The notes under the pieces were generated by a model that was not told where the DNA came from, searched no databases, and was given only the letters and a program-made list of their open reading frames with translations. Positions 36,865-45,826 of a stretch of DNA of 64,000 bases are shown here, piece by piece. A program made the position numbers and the translations under genes. Position 1 is the first letter of the stretch. Every line of letters starts with the position of its first letter. Source of the DNA: Actinoplanes sp. M2I2 (lineage in GTDB: Bacteria; Actinomycetota; Actinomycetes; Mycobacteriales; Micromonosporaceae). The stretch spans positions 19,199 through 83,198 of the forward strand of contig NZ_JALPVJ010000033.1 of NCBI RefSeq assembly GCF_023544445.1, read 5' to 3'.

Positions 36865-38334
36865 ATGTCGCTGCCCGACGCGATCACCACGATCACCGTC
36901 TCCGCGCAGTACGTCGCGCCTGACGGTGGCGCGGCTACCGGCGTGGTCACCTTCACCCCGTCGATCCCGGCGGTCACGCCCGGCGCGGTCATGCCGGCGG
37001 CACCGCTGCGCGTCGTCCTCGACGACGGCGCCCTGGCGGTCGAGCTGGCCGCCACCGACGATCCGCAGTGGGCGCCGGCTGGGTTCACCTACCTGGTGAC
37101 CGAGCGGATCGACGGCGCCCGGGTGCGCTCCTACAACATCGAGGTCCCCACAGTTGTGGGGACTCTCGACCTGGCGTCGGTGGCCCCGGTCGTCGACCCG
37201 GCGATCGTGTCCCCGTACCGGCTCGGCAGCCGCAGCGCGGTCGACGTGCGCGCGTTCGGGGCGGTCGGCAACAACATCGCCGACGACACCGTGGCGCTGC
37301 AGGCGGCGATCAACGCCCTGCCGCTGGGCGGCGGCACGGTCTACCTGGCCACGGGCACCTACCGGCTCACCGCCGCTCTGGTTCTGCAGTCCGGGACCAC
37401 GCTGCAGGCCGACGGCGACATCACCTGCGTGATCCGCCAGACCAACCCGGCCGCCAACTGCGTGCAGGGCACCAACGTCGAGCGGGTCGCGCTGCGCGGT
37501 GTGCAGCTGCTCGGCCCCGGCTCGGGCGCCGGCCACGGCCTGTTCCTCGCGAAGGGCGCCGGGAACCACGTCGCGTACACCGTCGTCGAGGGCGTCACCG
37601 TCCACGACTTCGGCGGCGACGGCATCCACATCGAGAACGGCATCGTCACCACCCTGACGCGGGTCGTCGCGAGCTCCAACGGCGGCTACGGCGTCAACCT
37701 GGCCGGCGCGGTCGGCGGCGCGGCGGGCACCAGCTGCACGCTGACCGGCGTCTACGGCAACGCCAACGCGACCGGCGGCATCCGCCTCTACAACATGGTC
37801 TACAGCGCGCTGAACGGCTGCGCGGCCGACCACAACCCGATCGGCTACCTCGTCGACTCCTGCCAGTCCGTGACCCTGGCCGGGTGCGGCGCGGAGGGAA
37901 ACGCCACGGCCGGCTTCCGGGTCAACGGCGGCTACGGCAACACGCTGTCCGGCGCCTGGGTCTACGACAACCGCGGCATCGGCGTGCACCTCACCGGCTC
38001 GGCCATCGCGGCCACGCTGATCGGCGCCGTCGACAACAGCCCGGCCGGGTCAGCGACGGCGTTCGTCAAGGCCGATCCCGGCTGCCGGGTGGCGCTGCTC
38101 AACTGCAACAACACGACGGCCAACAGCCTCGCGGCCGGCACCACCAACACGGTCACGGACGCGGGCGGCGGCGCGGTGTTCCAGAGCTACACGGCGCTGC
38201 TGTCCGGCGGCGAGTGCGACGGCGACCTGATCTGCTACGTCGCCGGTAAGGGCTACGTCCTGACCGACCGGGCCAACGGCAACCTCTACCGGCTCCGCGT
38301 CACCAACGGCGTGCTGAGCACGGAGGCAGTGTGA
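36865..38334 (+). CDS. Right-handed beta-helix fibre/tailspike-like protein
   Basis: 489 residues. ATG 36865 has AAGGAGG 4 bases upstream. Residues 1-105 are a beta-sandwich-like domain (VSAQYVAPDGGAATGVVTF). From about 120 (VDVRAFGAVGNNIADDTVAL) a pectate-lyase-type beta-helix (Pfam Pectate_lyase_3 style) runs to about 420, followed by a small C-terminal beta domain. Such proteins bind or cleave surface polysaccharide. Placement between capsid and head-tail connector genes, not with tail-tip genes, is odd and might mean a head fibre. Catalytic residues cannot be assigned. Confidence 0.85.
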   Translation: MSLPDAITTITVSAQYVAPDGGAATGVVTFTPSIPAVTPGAVMPAAPLRVVLDDGALAVELAATDDPQWAPAGFTYLVTERIDGARVRSYNIEVPTVVGTLDLASVAPVVDPAIVSPYRLGSRSAVDVRAFGAVGNNIADDTVALQAAINALPLGGGTVYLATGTYRLTAALVLQSGTTLQADGDITCVIRQTNPAANCVQGTNVERVALRGVQLLGPGSGAGHGLFLAKGAGNHVAYTVVEGVTVHDFGGDGIHIENGIVTTLTRVVASSNGGYGVNLAGAVGGAAGTSCTLTGVYGNANATGGIRLYNMVYSALNGCAADHNPIGYLVDSCQSVTLAGCGAEGNATAGFRVNGGYGNTLSGAWVYDNRGIGVHLTGSAIAATLIGAVDNSPAGSATAFVKADPGCRVALLNCNNTTANSLAAGTTNTVTDAGGGAVFQSYTALLSGGECDGDLICYVAGKGYVLTDRANGNLYRLRVTNGVLSTEAV

Positions 38335-38639
38335 TGGACCTCGACGAGCTGAAGACCTACCTGCAGATCGCCCCGAACGACACGTCCGAGGACGACGAGC
38401 TCACCCAGATCCTGGTCGCCGAGACCGCCGCGCAGGACCGGGTGTGCCGCGTGGCCGACCCGATGCCCGCCGACCTGGCCGAGGCGCTGAAGCGGCGCGT
38501 GGCGCGGAACCGGGCGCTGCGCCAGCTGGCCGTCATGACACCGCGCGGCGACGGCGAGGCCGGCCCCGTGGTCCTCCCTGGCCGCGACCCCGAAGTCCGC
38601 CGCCTCGAAGCCCCGCACCGGAAGCTGGTCATGGGATGA
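38331..38639 (+). CDS. Head-tail connector protein (gp6-like)
   Basis: 101-102 residues (GTG 38331 or ATG 38334, overlapping the previous stop). All-helical: LDELKTYLQIAPNDTSEDDE and a following long helix match phage gp6-like/HK97 adaptor proteins that sit under the portal. The C-terminal arm is Arg-rich (PGRDPEVRRLEAPHRKL). Overlap with both neighbours supports a translationally coupled connector block. Confidence 0.78.
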   Translation: MMDLDELKTYLQIAPNDTSEDDELTQILVAETAAQDRVCRVADPMPADLAEALKRRVARNRALRQLAVMTPRGDGEAGPVVLPGRDPEVRRLEAPHRKLVMG

Positions 38640-38980
38640 GCATCGTCACCGACCGGCAGGACCTGGCCGACGCGCTCGACCCGGTCGCCGGCGTGCAGGG
38701 CCACAAGTACCGGCCGCGGACGCTGAAGACCGGCGACGCCTGGCCGCTGCTCGACGGCCTCGACCGCGGCCCGGCCCGCGACTTCGAGGTCACCTGGCGC
38801 GTCGTCGTGATCCTGCCTGCCGACGAGCGGCGGGCCAGCGAATGGTTCGACGAGCACCACGAGCTGGTCGCCGAGGCCCTCGAGGACTTCGGCTACGTCG
38901 AGCGGATCGAGCCCGGCCTGGTCCGGACCGACGCCGGAGATCTCCAAGCAATGCTCATCACCGTCCGGAAGGAAGCCTGA
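38636..38980 (+). CDS. Probable head-tail joining / tail completion protein
   Basis: 114 residues, mixed alpha/beta, with WRVVVILPADERRASEWFDEHHELVAEAL. Size and position between the gp6-like adaptor and the tail tube protein match tail terminator or head-closure proteins in long-tailed phages. Assignment is by position; sequence evidence is weak. Confidence 0.6.
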   Translation: MSIVTDRQDLADALDPVAGVQGHKYRPRTLKTGDAWPLLDGLDRGPARDFEVTWRVVVILPADERRASEWFDEHHELVAEALEDFGYVERIEPGLVRTDAGDLQAMLITVRKEA

Positions 38981-38981
38981 G

Positions 38982-39389
38982 ATGGCCTACGCACGCAGCA
39001 TGGTGTTCCGCAACCCCACGGTGACGATCGAGGCCGTCGCCTACACCAACCAGATCACCAAGGCCCGCCTGGTGCCCGACACCCCGACGCAGACCATGCG
39101 CACGTTCGGCGGCGTCGACAAGGACCGCGACACCACCAGCTGGACGCTGGAGCTCGCCGGCCACCAGGACCGCGGCACCGGTGGTCTCGCCGACGCCCTG
39201 GACGACGCCGTCGCGGCCGGCGGCACCCTGACCGTCGAGATCCAGGCGAAGGCCGGGACCGGCCAGGACAAGGCCGTCGTCGAGATCGTGCCCGTGCCCG
39301 TCGAGTTCGGTGGTGAGGCGGGCGAGTGGAAGCTGTTCGACCAGACCTTCGAGGTCGTCGACTCGCCCACCTTCAGCCAGTCCGCGTAG
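38982..39389 (+). CDS. Probable major tail (tube) protein
   Basis: 135 residues, predominantly beta. Contains KARLVPDTPTQTMRTFGG and SWTLELAGHQDRG, a pattern seen in small tail tube proteins. It precedes the tail assembly chaperone gene, the standard position. It would polymerise as hexameric rings around the tape measure. Confidence 0.75.
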   Translation: MAYARSMVFRNPTVTIEAVAYTNQITKARLVPDTPTQTMRTFGGVDKDRDTTSWTLELAGHQDRGTGGLADALDDAVAAGGTLTVEIQAKAGTGQDKAVVEIVPVPVEFGGEAGEWKLFDQTFEVVDSPTFSQSA

Positions 39390-39411
39390 CCCGTCAGGAA
39401 GGCCCCACACC

Positions 39412-39681
39412 ATGTTCACCTTCAAGGTCACGCCTGAGGGCGGCGAGCCGTTCGAGGTCACCGCGACGTCCCGCGACATCGCCCGGTGGGAGCGGACCAA
39501 CCGCGACGCCTCGCTGCACAAGCTGCAGAGCGACATGCGGATCAGCGACCTCTACAAGATCGCGCACAACGCCGCCGAACGGCAGAGCGTCTGGCACGGC
39601 CCGCTCAAGGAGTTCGAGGACAGCGTCGACCTCGAGGTCCTGGACGACGACGAGGTGGACCCTACCCAGTCGGCAGCGTAA
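39412..39681 (+). CDS. Tail assembly chaperone (G-type)
   Basis: 89 residues: FKVTPEGGEPFEVTATSRDIARWERTN, then a helical part and an acidic tail ending at TAA 39679-39681. Location after the tube protein gene and the overlapping downstream frame with coding character indicate the lambda G/GT arrangement. Chaperones of this type coat the tape measure before tube assembly. Confidence 0.72.
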   Translation: MFTFKVTPEGGEPFEVTATSRDIARWERTNRDASLHKLQSDMRISDLYKIAHNAAERQSVWHGPLKEFEDSVDLEVLDDDEVDPTQSAA

Positions 39682-39710
39682 CGAGGCGCGATTGCGCGCT
39701 GGCGCTGTCG

Positions 39711-39818
39711 ATGCGGGTCGGCTACCTCGAGGTCGCCGACTACGACGACCGGCTCAAGGCCACGCTCTGGGAGCTGCTCGAGGAACACCGAAACGAGAGG
39801 GGAGGCGGCGATGGCTAA
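39711..39818 (+). CDS. Chaperone frameshift extension (GT-type) or separate small CDS
   Basis: In the -1 frame relative to the chaperone, an uninterrupted coding-like segment (ALSMRVGYLEVADYDDRLKATLWELLEEHR) runs to TAA 39816-39818. ATG 39711 would give 35 residues. A -1 ribosomal shift before 39679 would instead give a longer GT protein. I see no classical slippery heptamer, so the mechanism is open. The stop overlaps the next gene's start. Confidence 0.55.
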   Translation: MRVGYLEVADYDDRLKATLWELLEEHRNERGGGDG

Positions 39819-40260
39819 GAAGGAGCTGCTCGTCACGGTCCGGATCGACGGCATCCGGGAGACCCTCGCCGCCCTGGCCAAGCTGCCCAAGGAGGCGAAC
39901 GACGAGCTACGCGCCGCGGCCCTGGAGATCTCGAAGGAGCTCTCCGAGGCGGCCAAGCAGGCCGGTGAGCGCGAAGGCGGCCAGGCCGCGCTCGTCGCGA
40001 CCACGGTCAAGCGGCGCCGCGACCGGGTGCCGGTCGTCGTGGCCGGCGGCACGAAGAAGCTGGGCCGCAACCGGGCTCCGGCGTACAAGCTCCTCTTCGG
40101 CTCCGAGTTCGGCGCGAACTACTACGAGCAGTACCGCCCGCACCTGGGTCGCGGCTCGTACTGGTTCTTCCAGAGCATCGAGGCCGAGCAGGCCACCATC
40201 GCGAAGAAGTGGCTCGACGCTGCCGACGCCATCATCGCCAAGTTCGACGGAGTGGGCTGA
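39811..40260 (+). CDS. HK97 gp10-like tail completion protein
   Basis: 149 residues. VRIDGIRETLAALAKLPKEANDELRAAALEI is the characteristic N-terminal helix region of gp10-like proteins, with a C-terminal helix (ATIAKKWLDAADAIIAKF). These normally lie before the tube protein. Here the gene is between the chaperone and tape-measure genes. The stop overlaps the tape-measure start. Confidence 0.75.
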   Translation: MAKKELLVTVRIDGIRETLAALAKLPKEANDELRAAALEISKELSEAAKQAGEREGGQAALVATTVKRRRDRVPVVVAGGTKKLGRNRAPAYKLLFGSEFGANYYEQYRPHLGRGSYWFFQSIEAEQATIAKKWLDAADAIIAKFDGVG

Positions 40261-41624
40261 TGGCCGGCGGCGAACGCACAGTCAAAATCAAGTTCATCGG
40301 CGAGTCCAAGAGCGTCGCGAAGGCCGCGGCCGCCGCCGAGCGGAGCGTGAAGAAGCTCAACGACAACGTCGGCAAGGCGGTCGGTGGGCTCGGCTCGAAG
40401 ATCGCCGGCGGCATCTCCGGCGCGATCGACGCCATCCCGCCCATGGGCAAGCTCGTCGCTGGTCTCCTCGTGGCCGGCCTGGCCGTCGTCCTGGCCCCGG
40501 CGCTGGGCGCGGCCATCTCCACCGCGGTGATCCTCGGCGTGGGCGGTGCCGGGCTCGCCATCGGCATCAAGAAGGCCATGGGCTCGCCCGCCGTGAAGGC
40601 CGCGTTCGACCCGCTGAAGTCGCAGGCGAGTCAGATCCTCACGGAGTTCTCGAAGCCGTTCGAGGGCCCGCTGGTCCGGGCGGCCGGGGCCGTGAGTAAG
40701 GCGCTCGACGACATCCGCCCGGCCATCAACCGGATCGGTCGCGAGCTGGGCCCGGTGGTCGACGACCTCGGTCCCGCCTTCGCTGAGTTCCTGCGGCAGG
40801 TCATGCCCGGGATCGAGCAGGCGGTCCGGGCGAGCGTGCCGCTGTTCCGGATGCTGGCCGACAAGCTGCCGGGGATCGGCCGGGCCATCTCGATCTTCTT
40901 CTCGAAGATCAGCGAGAACGGCGACGACACCAACCAGTTCTTCTCCGACCTGATCGACCTGATCAGCAATCTGATCATTGGGATCGGCGTCGCGATCGGG
41001 AAGCTGGCCTCCTGGTACTCCAACGTGCGGAGCTTCCTCACCCGCAGTGCTGACGGGTTCCGCGAGTTCCGGGTCAAGGTGATCAACGAGTTCGGGAAGA
41101 TCCTCGACGGCGCCGCCGCGGCGTTTGCGTGGGTGCCCGGGGTCGGCCCGAAGCTGGCCCAGGCCCAGCAGAAGTTCTCGAAGTTCCGGGCCGACGCCAA
41201 CCGCGAGCTCGCCTCGATCAAGGACAAGCGGGTCCGGGTGGAGGCCTGGTCCAACGTCGGGGCGGTGGCCGCGAACGTGGCCCGGACGCTGCGGGCGATC
41301 AAGGACGAGCGGGTTTACATCAGCGTCGGCTCCAACGTCGGCCAGGTCGTCGCCGGGGTCAACAGCAAGCTTGCTGGGGTGACCGGCAAGCGGGCCTCGG
41401 GTGGCCCGGTCGGCGCGGGCCGGTCGTACCTGGTCGGTGAGCGCGGGCCCGAGGTGATCACGATGGGCAGCACGTCGGGCAACGTCACCCCGAACCGTGA
41501 GCTGGGCGCCGGCGGCGACACGTACGAGCTGCACATCCAGCTGCACGACCAAGTGCAGCAGGTGATCCGGCTGACCAACCGCGACCTCAAGCGGCGTGCA
41601 GGCGCGAGAGGAGCCACAGCGTGA
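40260..41624 (+). CDS. Short tape measure protein
   Basis: 454 residues. N-terminal helical segment (SKSVAKAAAAAERSVKKLND), two or three hydrophobic segments (about 62-100 and 230-245), and a C-terminal domain with RASGGPVGAGRSYLVGERGPEV, a motif very common at tape-measure C-termini. Tape length sets tail length. At the usual 0.15 nm per residue this predicts a tail near 70 nm, short for a siphovirus. No lytic domain is fused to it. Confidence 0.88.
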   Translation: MAGGERTVKIKFIGESKSVAKAAAAAERSVKKLNDNVGKAVGGLGSKIAGGISGAIDAIPPMGKLVAGLLVAGLAVVLAPALGAAISTAVILGVGGAGLAIGIKKAMGSPAVKAAFDPLKSQASQILTEFSKPFEGPLVRAAGAVSKALDDIRPAINRIGRELGPVVDDLGPAFAEFLRQVMPGIEQAVRASVPLFRMLADKLPGIGRAISIFFSKISENGDDTNQFFSDLIDLISNLIIGIGVAIGKLASWYSNVRSFLTRSADGFREFRVKVINEFGKILDGAAAAFAWVPGVGPKLAQAQQKFSKFRADANRELASIKDKRVRVEAWSNVGAVAANVARTLRAIKDERVYISVGSNVGQVVAGVNSKLAGVTGKRASGGPVGAGRSYLVGERGPEVITMGSTSGNVTPNRELGAGGDTYELHIQLHDQVQQVIRLTNRDLKRRAGARGATA

Positions 41625-42883
41625 GCGACATCGTCTCGGTCGAGCCCGGCACGTTCGAGGGCGGTGTGGCCGGCTGGGTGGCGACCGGCGCCAGCCTCGT
41701 GCAGTCCAACGCGCAGGCCCACAGCGGCACGTTCTCCGCGCTGCTCACCGTCACCGGGGCGCCCTCGCAGGCGTACGCCCGGCCGGTCTACGCCACGTTC
41801 AAAACCCCGGTCAGCGCGGGCCGCCAGTACCGCACCACCATGTGGTTGCGCGCGCCCGTCACCATCCCGCAGGCCACCGTCGCGATCGACTGGTTCGACG
41901 CCGCCGGGAACTACCTGTCCACGGCCAGCCCGGTCGCCTCATCGCTCGCCGCGAACGTGTGGACCCTGCGCGACCACACCGCCACCGCCCCGGGCAGCGC
42001 CGCGTTCGCCGTCTACGGCCCCACCATCCAGGGCAGCCCGACCGCCGGCGTCCAGCTGTTCATCGACGACGCCGCGCTGCGGGTGCCGCTGGCCGCCACG
42101 TTCGACCCGCTGCTGTCCCGGGTGCGGATCACCGCCCACGTCCCGGCCGGGAACACCGCCTCGGTCGACGTCCAACGCTCCCTCAACGGCATCCGCTGGA
42201 CCACCGTCCGCGGTGGCAGCCGCATCCCCGCACCGGCCGGCACCGACGTCGCCCTGGACGACTACGAGTTCGCACCCGGCGTCCTCAACCGGTACCGGCT
42301 CCAGCGGTACAGCGCGCTCGGCGCGGTGATCGGCGCCGACCCGACCAACAGCGTCACCCCGGTGCAGACCGACGTGTGGTTCAAGTCGATCACCCGGCCG
42401 TTCCTGAACCGGGCTGTGAAGGTCGTCGACCACGGCGACATCAGCCGCCCGGCCCGCAACGGTGTGTTCCCGATCCTCGGCCGCACCTACCCGATCGCGG
42501 TCACCGACGTGCGGCTGTCCCGGCAGTGGGACATGACGATCAAGGCCGACAGCGTCTCGGACGCCGACGCCCTGGACCTCGTCTTCGCCAGCGGCGACCC
42601 GCTGTACATCCAGGTGCCACCTGACGGCCGCGACATCCCCGGCGGGTACGTCGTCGTGGGCGACGTGACCCGGCGCCGCTACGGGCACGTCAGCGTGCGC
42701 CGCTGGTTCGACCTGCCGATGACCGAAGTCGCCCCGCCCGGCCCGGACGTCGTCGGCGCCACCACCAACTGGGAAGGCATCCTCGCCGAGTTCGGCAGCT
42801 GGAACGCCGTGCTGGCCGCGTTCGGCTCGTGGGCTGAGGTCGCGGAGTACGTCGCCGACCCGCAGACGGTGATCGTGCCGTGA
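41621..42883 (+). CDS. Distal tail / minor tail protein with carbohydrate-binding-like domain
   Basis: 420 residues, GTG start overlapping the tape-measure stop, preceded by GAGAGGAG. Residues 1-155 are a jelly-roll carbohydrate-binding-like domain (GGVAGWVATGASLVQSNAQA through PTAGVQLFIDDAAL). Residues 160-400 are beta-rich and resemble distal tail proteins (RVRITAHVPAGNTASVDVQR). It probably builds the tail tip hub and may touch the cell wall. Stop overlaps the next start. Confidence 0.75.
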   Translation: MSDIVSVEPGTFEGGVAGWVATGASLVQSNAQAHSGTFSALLTVTGAPSQAYARPVYATFKTPVSAGRQYRTTMWLRAPVTIPQATVAIDWFDAAGNYLSTASPVASSLAANVWTLRDHTATAPGSAAFAVYGPTIQGSPTAGVQLFIDDAALRVPLAATFDPLLSRVRITAHVPAGNTASVDVQRSLNGIRWTTVRGGSRIPAPAGTDVALDDYEFAPGVLNRYRLQRYSALGAVIGADPTNSVTPVQTDVWFKSITRPFLNRAVKVVDHGDISRPARNGVFPILGRTYPIAVTDVRLSRQWDMTIKADSVSDADALDLVFASGDPLYIQVPPDGRDIPGGYVVVGDVTRRRYGHVSVRRWFDLPMTEVAPPGPDVVGATTNWEGILAEFGSWNAVLAAFGSWAEVAEYVADPQTVIVP

Positions 42884-43998
42884 GGCCCGTCAGCGCACGG
42901 TTCCTGTCCACCCTGCGGGGCAGCCACACCGCCACCGTCCAGGCGTTCGTCGTGGCCGCCGGCCAGACCGGTGTCAGCCCCGACGGCGACGAGCTCGAGG
43001 TCATCTCCGGCGACGTCAACCTGGACGCCACCGCTGACATCCGGTCGACCCTGGACCTGGAGGTGGAAGGCACCGGGGCGTTCCCGGAGAACGCCGGCGA
43101 CGGCCTGGCCCCGTACGGCAACGAGGTGTTCGTCCGGCGCGGCATCACGTTCGGCGGCGGGTCGATCGAGTGGGTGTCGCTGGGCTACTTCCGGATCAAC
43201 TCCGCCGAGCAGGACACCGCCCCCGACGGGCCGATCCGGATCGCCGGCCGGGACCGCATGGGCGGCATCGTCAGGGCCCGCCTCACCGCACCCCGCCAGT
43301 TCCCGGCCGCGATGACGTACGGCGACGTCCTCGCCCAGCTGGTCGGCGAGGTCTACCCGTGGGCCACGATCGAATGGGACGACGACACCAACTTCGACCC
43401 CATCGGCCGGACCGTCATCGCCGAGGAAGAGCGGTTCGCGTTCCTCAACGACCTGATCACCAGCCGCGGCAAGATCTGGTACTGGGACCACCGCGGGATC
43501 CTGGTCATCAGGGACATGCCCGACCCGGGCGCGCCGGTGTGGGAGGTCAACTCCGGGCCGAACGGGGTGCTCCTCAGCCTCGGCCGTGAGATCTCCGACG
43601 AGGGTGTCTACAACGCGGTCGTGGCCGTCGGCGAGGCCCTGGACACCACCGCCCCGCCCCGCGCGGTCGCGTACGACAACAACCCCGCCAGCCCCACCTA
43701 CTGGGACGGCGACTTCGGGAAGGTGCCCCGCTTCTTCTCGTCGCCGTTCATCACCACCGTCGACCGTGCCCGCACCGCCGCGGCCGCCCTGCTCCGCGAG
43801 AACCTCGGCGTCCCGTACAACGTCGACTTCCAGGTGATCGCCAACCCGGCCCTCGAGCCGTGGGACCCGATCATCGTCCGGATCGGCCGGCGCGCGGAGA
43901 CCCACGTCCTGTCCCGCCTCACCGTGCCGCTGTCCGCCCTGCAGTCGATGAGCGCGGAAACCCGCGAGCAGACCCTCGTCGTGATCGGAGGCTCGTGA
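42880..43998 (+). CDS. Phage tail protein, DUF5047-like
   Basis: 372 residues. The N-terminus RPVSARFLSTLRGSHTATVQ followed by LEVISGDVNLDATADIRSTL matches the DUF5047 proteins of actinophages, found in the baseplate/tail-tip region. Later blocks (RILVIRDMPDPGA-like, ALDRARTAAAALLRENLG-like) resemble hub proteins. The stop overlaps the following gene. Confidence 0.78.
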   Translation: MRPVSARFLSTLRGSHTATVQAFVVAAGQTGVSPDGDELEVISGDVNLDATADIRSTLDLEVEGTGAFPENAGDGLAPYGNEVFVRRGITFGGGSIEWVSLGYFRINSAEQDTAPDGPIRIAGRDRMGGIVRARLTAPRQFPAAMTYGDVLAQLVGEVYPWATIEWDDDTNFDPIGRTVIAEEERFAFLNDLITSRGKIWYWDHRGILVIRDMPDPGAPVWEVNSGPNGVLLSLGREISDEGVYNAVVAVGEALDTTAPPRAVAYDNNPASPTYWDGDFGKVPRFFSSPFITTVDRARTAAAALLRENLGVPYNVDFQVIANPALEPWDPIIVRIGRRAETHVLSRLTVPLSALQSMSAETREQTLVVIGGS

Positions 43999-44726
43999 TG
44001 CGCAGCGACGACCTGGTGCCCCTGCTCGGCAAGCAACCCAGCTCGGGCGCCCCGTTCCGGCAGGGCGTCATCGTCTCCTGGAACCCCGACACCGCCGCGA
44101 ACGTGGTGCTGGTCGCCGGGTCGCTGATGGAGAACCTGCCCATCCTCAACACCTCGGAGGCGTCGCTGCTCAAGGCCGGCGACGTCGTCGGCATCATCAC
44201 CTCTGGTGCTACCTGGGCGATCCTGGGCCGGTTCGTCTACCCGGGCACCCCCGAGGCGGTGTCGTCGATCCAGTCGATCACCAACCGGATCAAGGTCGCC
44301 AACGACTACACCTCCGGCACCCGTAACTCCACCACCTGGGGTGACCTCACCGGCACCGACCCCGGCCCCGAGGTCACCATCCGGGTCGGCGGATCCGGTC
44401 GGGCCCTGGTGTTCTGGGGCGCCGAGCTGGGCCAGACCGCGAACTGGCAGACGCAGAACAGCCCCCACGTCGGCGTCGAGGTGTCCGGCGCGACGAGCAT
44501 CGTCCCGTACGAGGGGTGGGCGCTGAACTACCACCTCGAGTTCCCGGTCACCGGGGCACCCGCCCACGCGGAAGCCTCCTCCTGGTTCCAGATGAGCACG
44601 TTCCACACCTTCACCGGCCTGAACCCCGGCGACACCACCTTCACCCTGAAGTACAAGCACGACACCCTGGACCCGGCCGGCACGGTCTCGTTCAACAACC
44701 GCGAGCTCGCGGTCTTCGCCCTCTGA
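43998..44726 (+). CDS. Minor tail protein
   Basis: 242 residues from ATG 43998. An N-terminal OB-like domain (PFRQGVIVSWNPDTAANVVLV) is followed by a beta-rich receptor-type domain (about 110-240). Position after the hub gene suggests a tail-tip or receptor-binding component. No enzymatic motif is visible. Confidence 0.72.
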   Translation: MRSDDLVPLLGKQPSSGAPFRQGVIVSWNPDTAANVVLVAGSLMENLPILNTSEASLLKAGDVVGIITSGATWAILGRFVYPGTPEAVSSIQSITNRIKVANDYTSGTRNSTTWGDLTGTDPGPEVTIRVGGSGRALVFWGAELGQTANWQTQNSPHVGVEVSGATSIVPYEGWALNYHLEFPVTGAPAHAEASSWFQMSTFHTFTGLNPGDTTFTLKYKHDTLDPAGTVSFNNRELAVFAL

Positions 44727-44735
44727 GGAGCCGTC

Positions 44736-45527
44736 ATGGCCGACACCACCACCCGCTACTCGCTGCCGTTCCAGGAGCCCACCGACCCGCCGGACGGGGC
44801 GAACCTGGGCCAGGACCTGGCCGAGGCCGTCGAGACCGCCCTGGGCGCCGTCGAAGACTCCGTCGACGCGCTCGCCGGGAGCCCGACCGTCACCGTCATC
44901 ACAACCACCAGCAGCTGGGCCAAGCCGGCCGGGGCGCGCCGTGTCCACGTCCAGGCGATCGGCGGCGGCGGCGCGGGCGGCGGGGCCAGCGCGACCGGCG
45001 GAGGGCAGTGGTCGTTCGGCGACGGCGGCGGGGGAGGGGAGTACCGGGCCGGCTGGTTCGACGCCTCGACGCTCGGCTCCACCGTGGCCGTGACGATCGG
45101 CGCGGGCGGGGCGGCGGGTGCCGGGGCGGGCGCCACCGGGGGGAACACGTCGTTCGGGTCGCACATCACCGCGAACGGCGGCGGCGGCGGGGACATCCGC
45201 ACGGCGACCGGTGTGCAGGGCTTCACGGCGAACTCCAACGCCCGGCTCGGCGGGTCCGGCGGCACCGGCGGCACGGTCAACATGGCCGGCAGCGCGGGCG
45301 GGTCGGGCCTCGGCCTAACGTCGACCACGGGCACCGGGCAGCGCGGCGGCGACGGCGGGGCGAGCCACATGTCCGCCACCCAGACCGGCCGGGCCGACGC
45401 GGCCGGCGGTGCGGGCCGTCAGTACGGCGGCGGCGGTTCGGGTGCGGCCCGCGGTGGTGGGGCGAGCGCCGTGAACGGTGGGGCCGGGGCGTCCGGCGTC
45501 GTCATCGTGACGGTGTACTTCGCCTAG
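44736..45527 (+). CDS. Glycine-rich tail tip / adhesin protein
   Basis: 263 residues. The N-terminus MADTTTRYSLPFQEPTDPPDG is a common actinophage tail-fibre start. Residues 60-263 carry many Gly-rich segments (such as AIGGGGAGGGASATGG and GGGGSGAARGGGAS), as in polyglycine-sandwich adhesins at phage fibre tips, ending VVIVTVYFA. It is the last structural gene. No lysis gene follows; the next gene is convergent and overlaps its stop. Confidence 0.8.
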   Translation: MADTTTRYSLPFQEPTDPPDGANLGQDLAEAVETALGAVEDSVDALAGSPTVTVITTTSSWAKPAGARRVHVQAIGGGGAGGGASATGGGQWSFGDGGGGGEYRAGWFDASTLGSTVAVTIGAGGAAGAGAGATGGNTSFGSHITANGGGGGDIRTATGVQGFTANSNARLGGSGGTGGTVNMAGSAGGSGLGLTSTTGTGQRGGDGGASHMSATQTGRADAAGGAGRQYGGGGSGAARGGGASAVNGGAGASGVVIVTVYFA

Positions 45528-45700
45528 ATCCAGTAGCCGCGGTGGCTGTCGCGTTTCTCGACGTGCCACACGCCGGGGGCGAGCTCGACCATGTCGCCGG
45601 AGTTCTCGGCCAGGGCCCGCAGCACGCTGTAGCCCAGCGCCAGGTCCTCGTCGTCTTCGAGCTCGGCCCGCTTCAGGGGCTTCTCGGTGTGCTCGTCCAT
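45524..45700 (-). CDS. Small acidic protein on the reverse strand
   Basis: 58 residues (MDEHTEKPLKRAELEDDED...), ATG at 45700 with GGAGG 7 bases upstream. Central helix LALGYSVLRALAENSG and a C-terminal beta-like VELAPGVWHVEKRD. Convergent and overlapping by four bases with the adhesin gene. Function is unknown; a lysogeny-expressed cargo gene is possible because it is opposite to the late operon. Confidence 0.7.
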   Translation of the reverse strand: MDEHTEKPLKRAELEDDEDLALGYSVLRALAENSGDMVELAPGVWHVEKRDSHRGYWI

Positions 45701-45826
45701 GGGTCCGCCTCCCCGCTCGGGGGACGGCGGCCACCGCGCTGCCCGACAGATAGCCGCCGCCCCGGCTGAAGGCGACGACGGGTGTCGCTCTGGGGAGAAC
45801 TAGTCACCCGCCGTCGCCAGTGGCTG

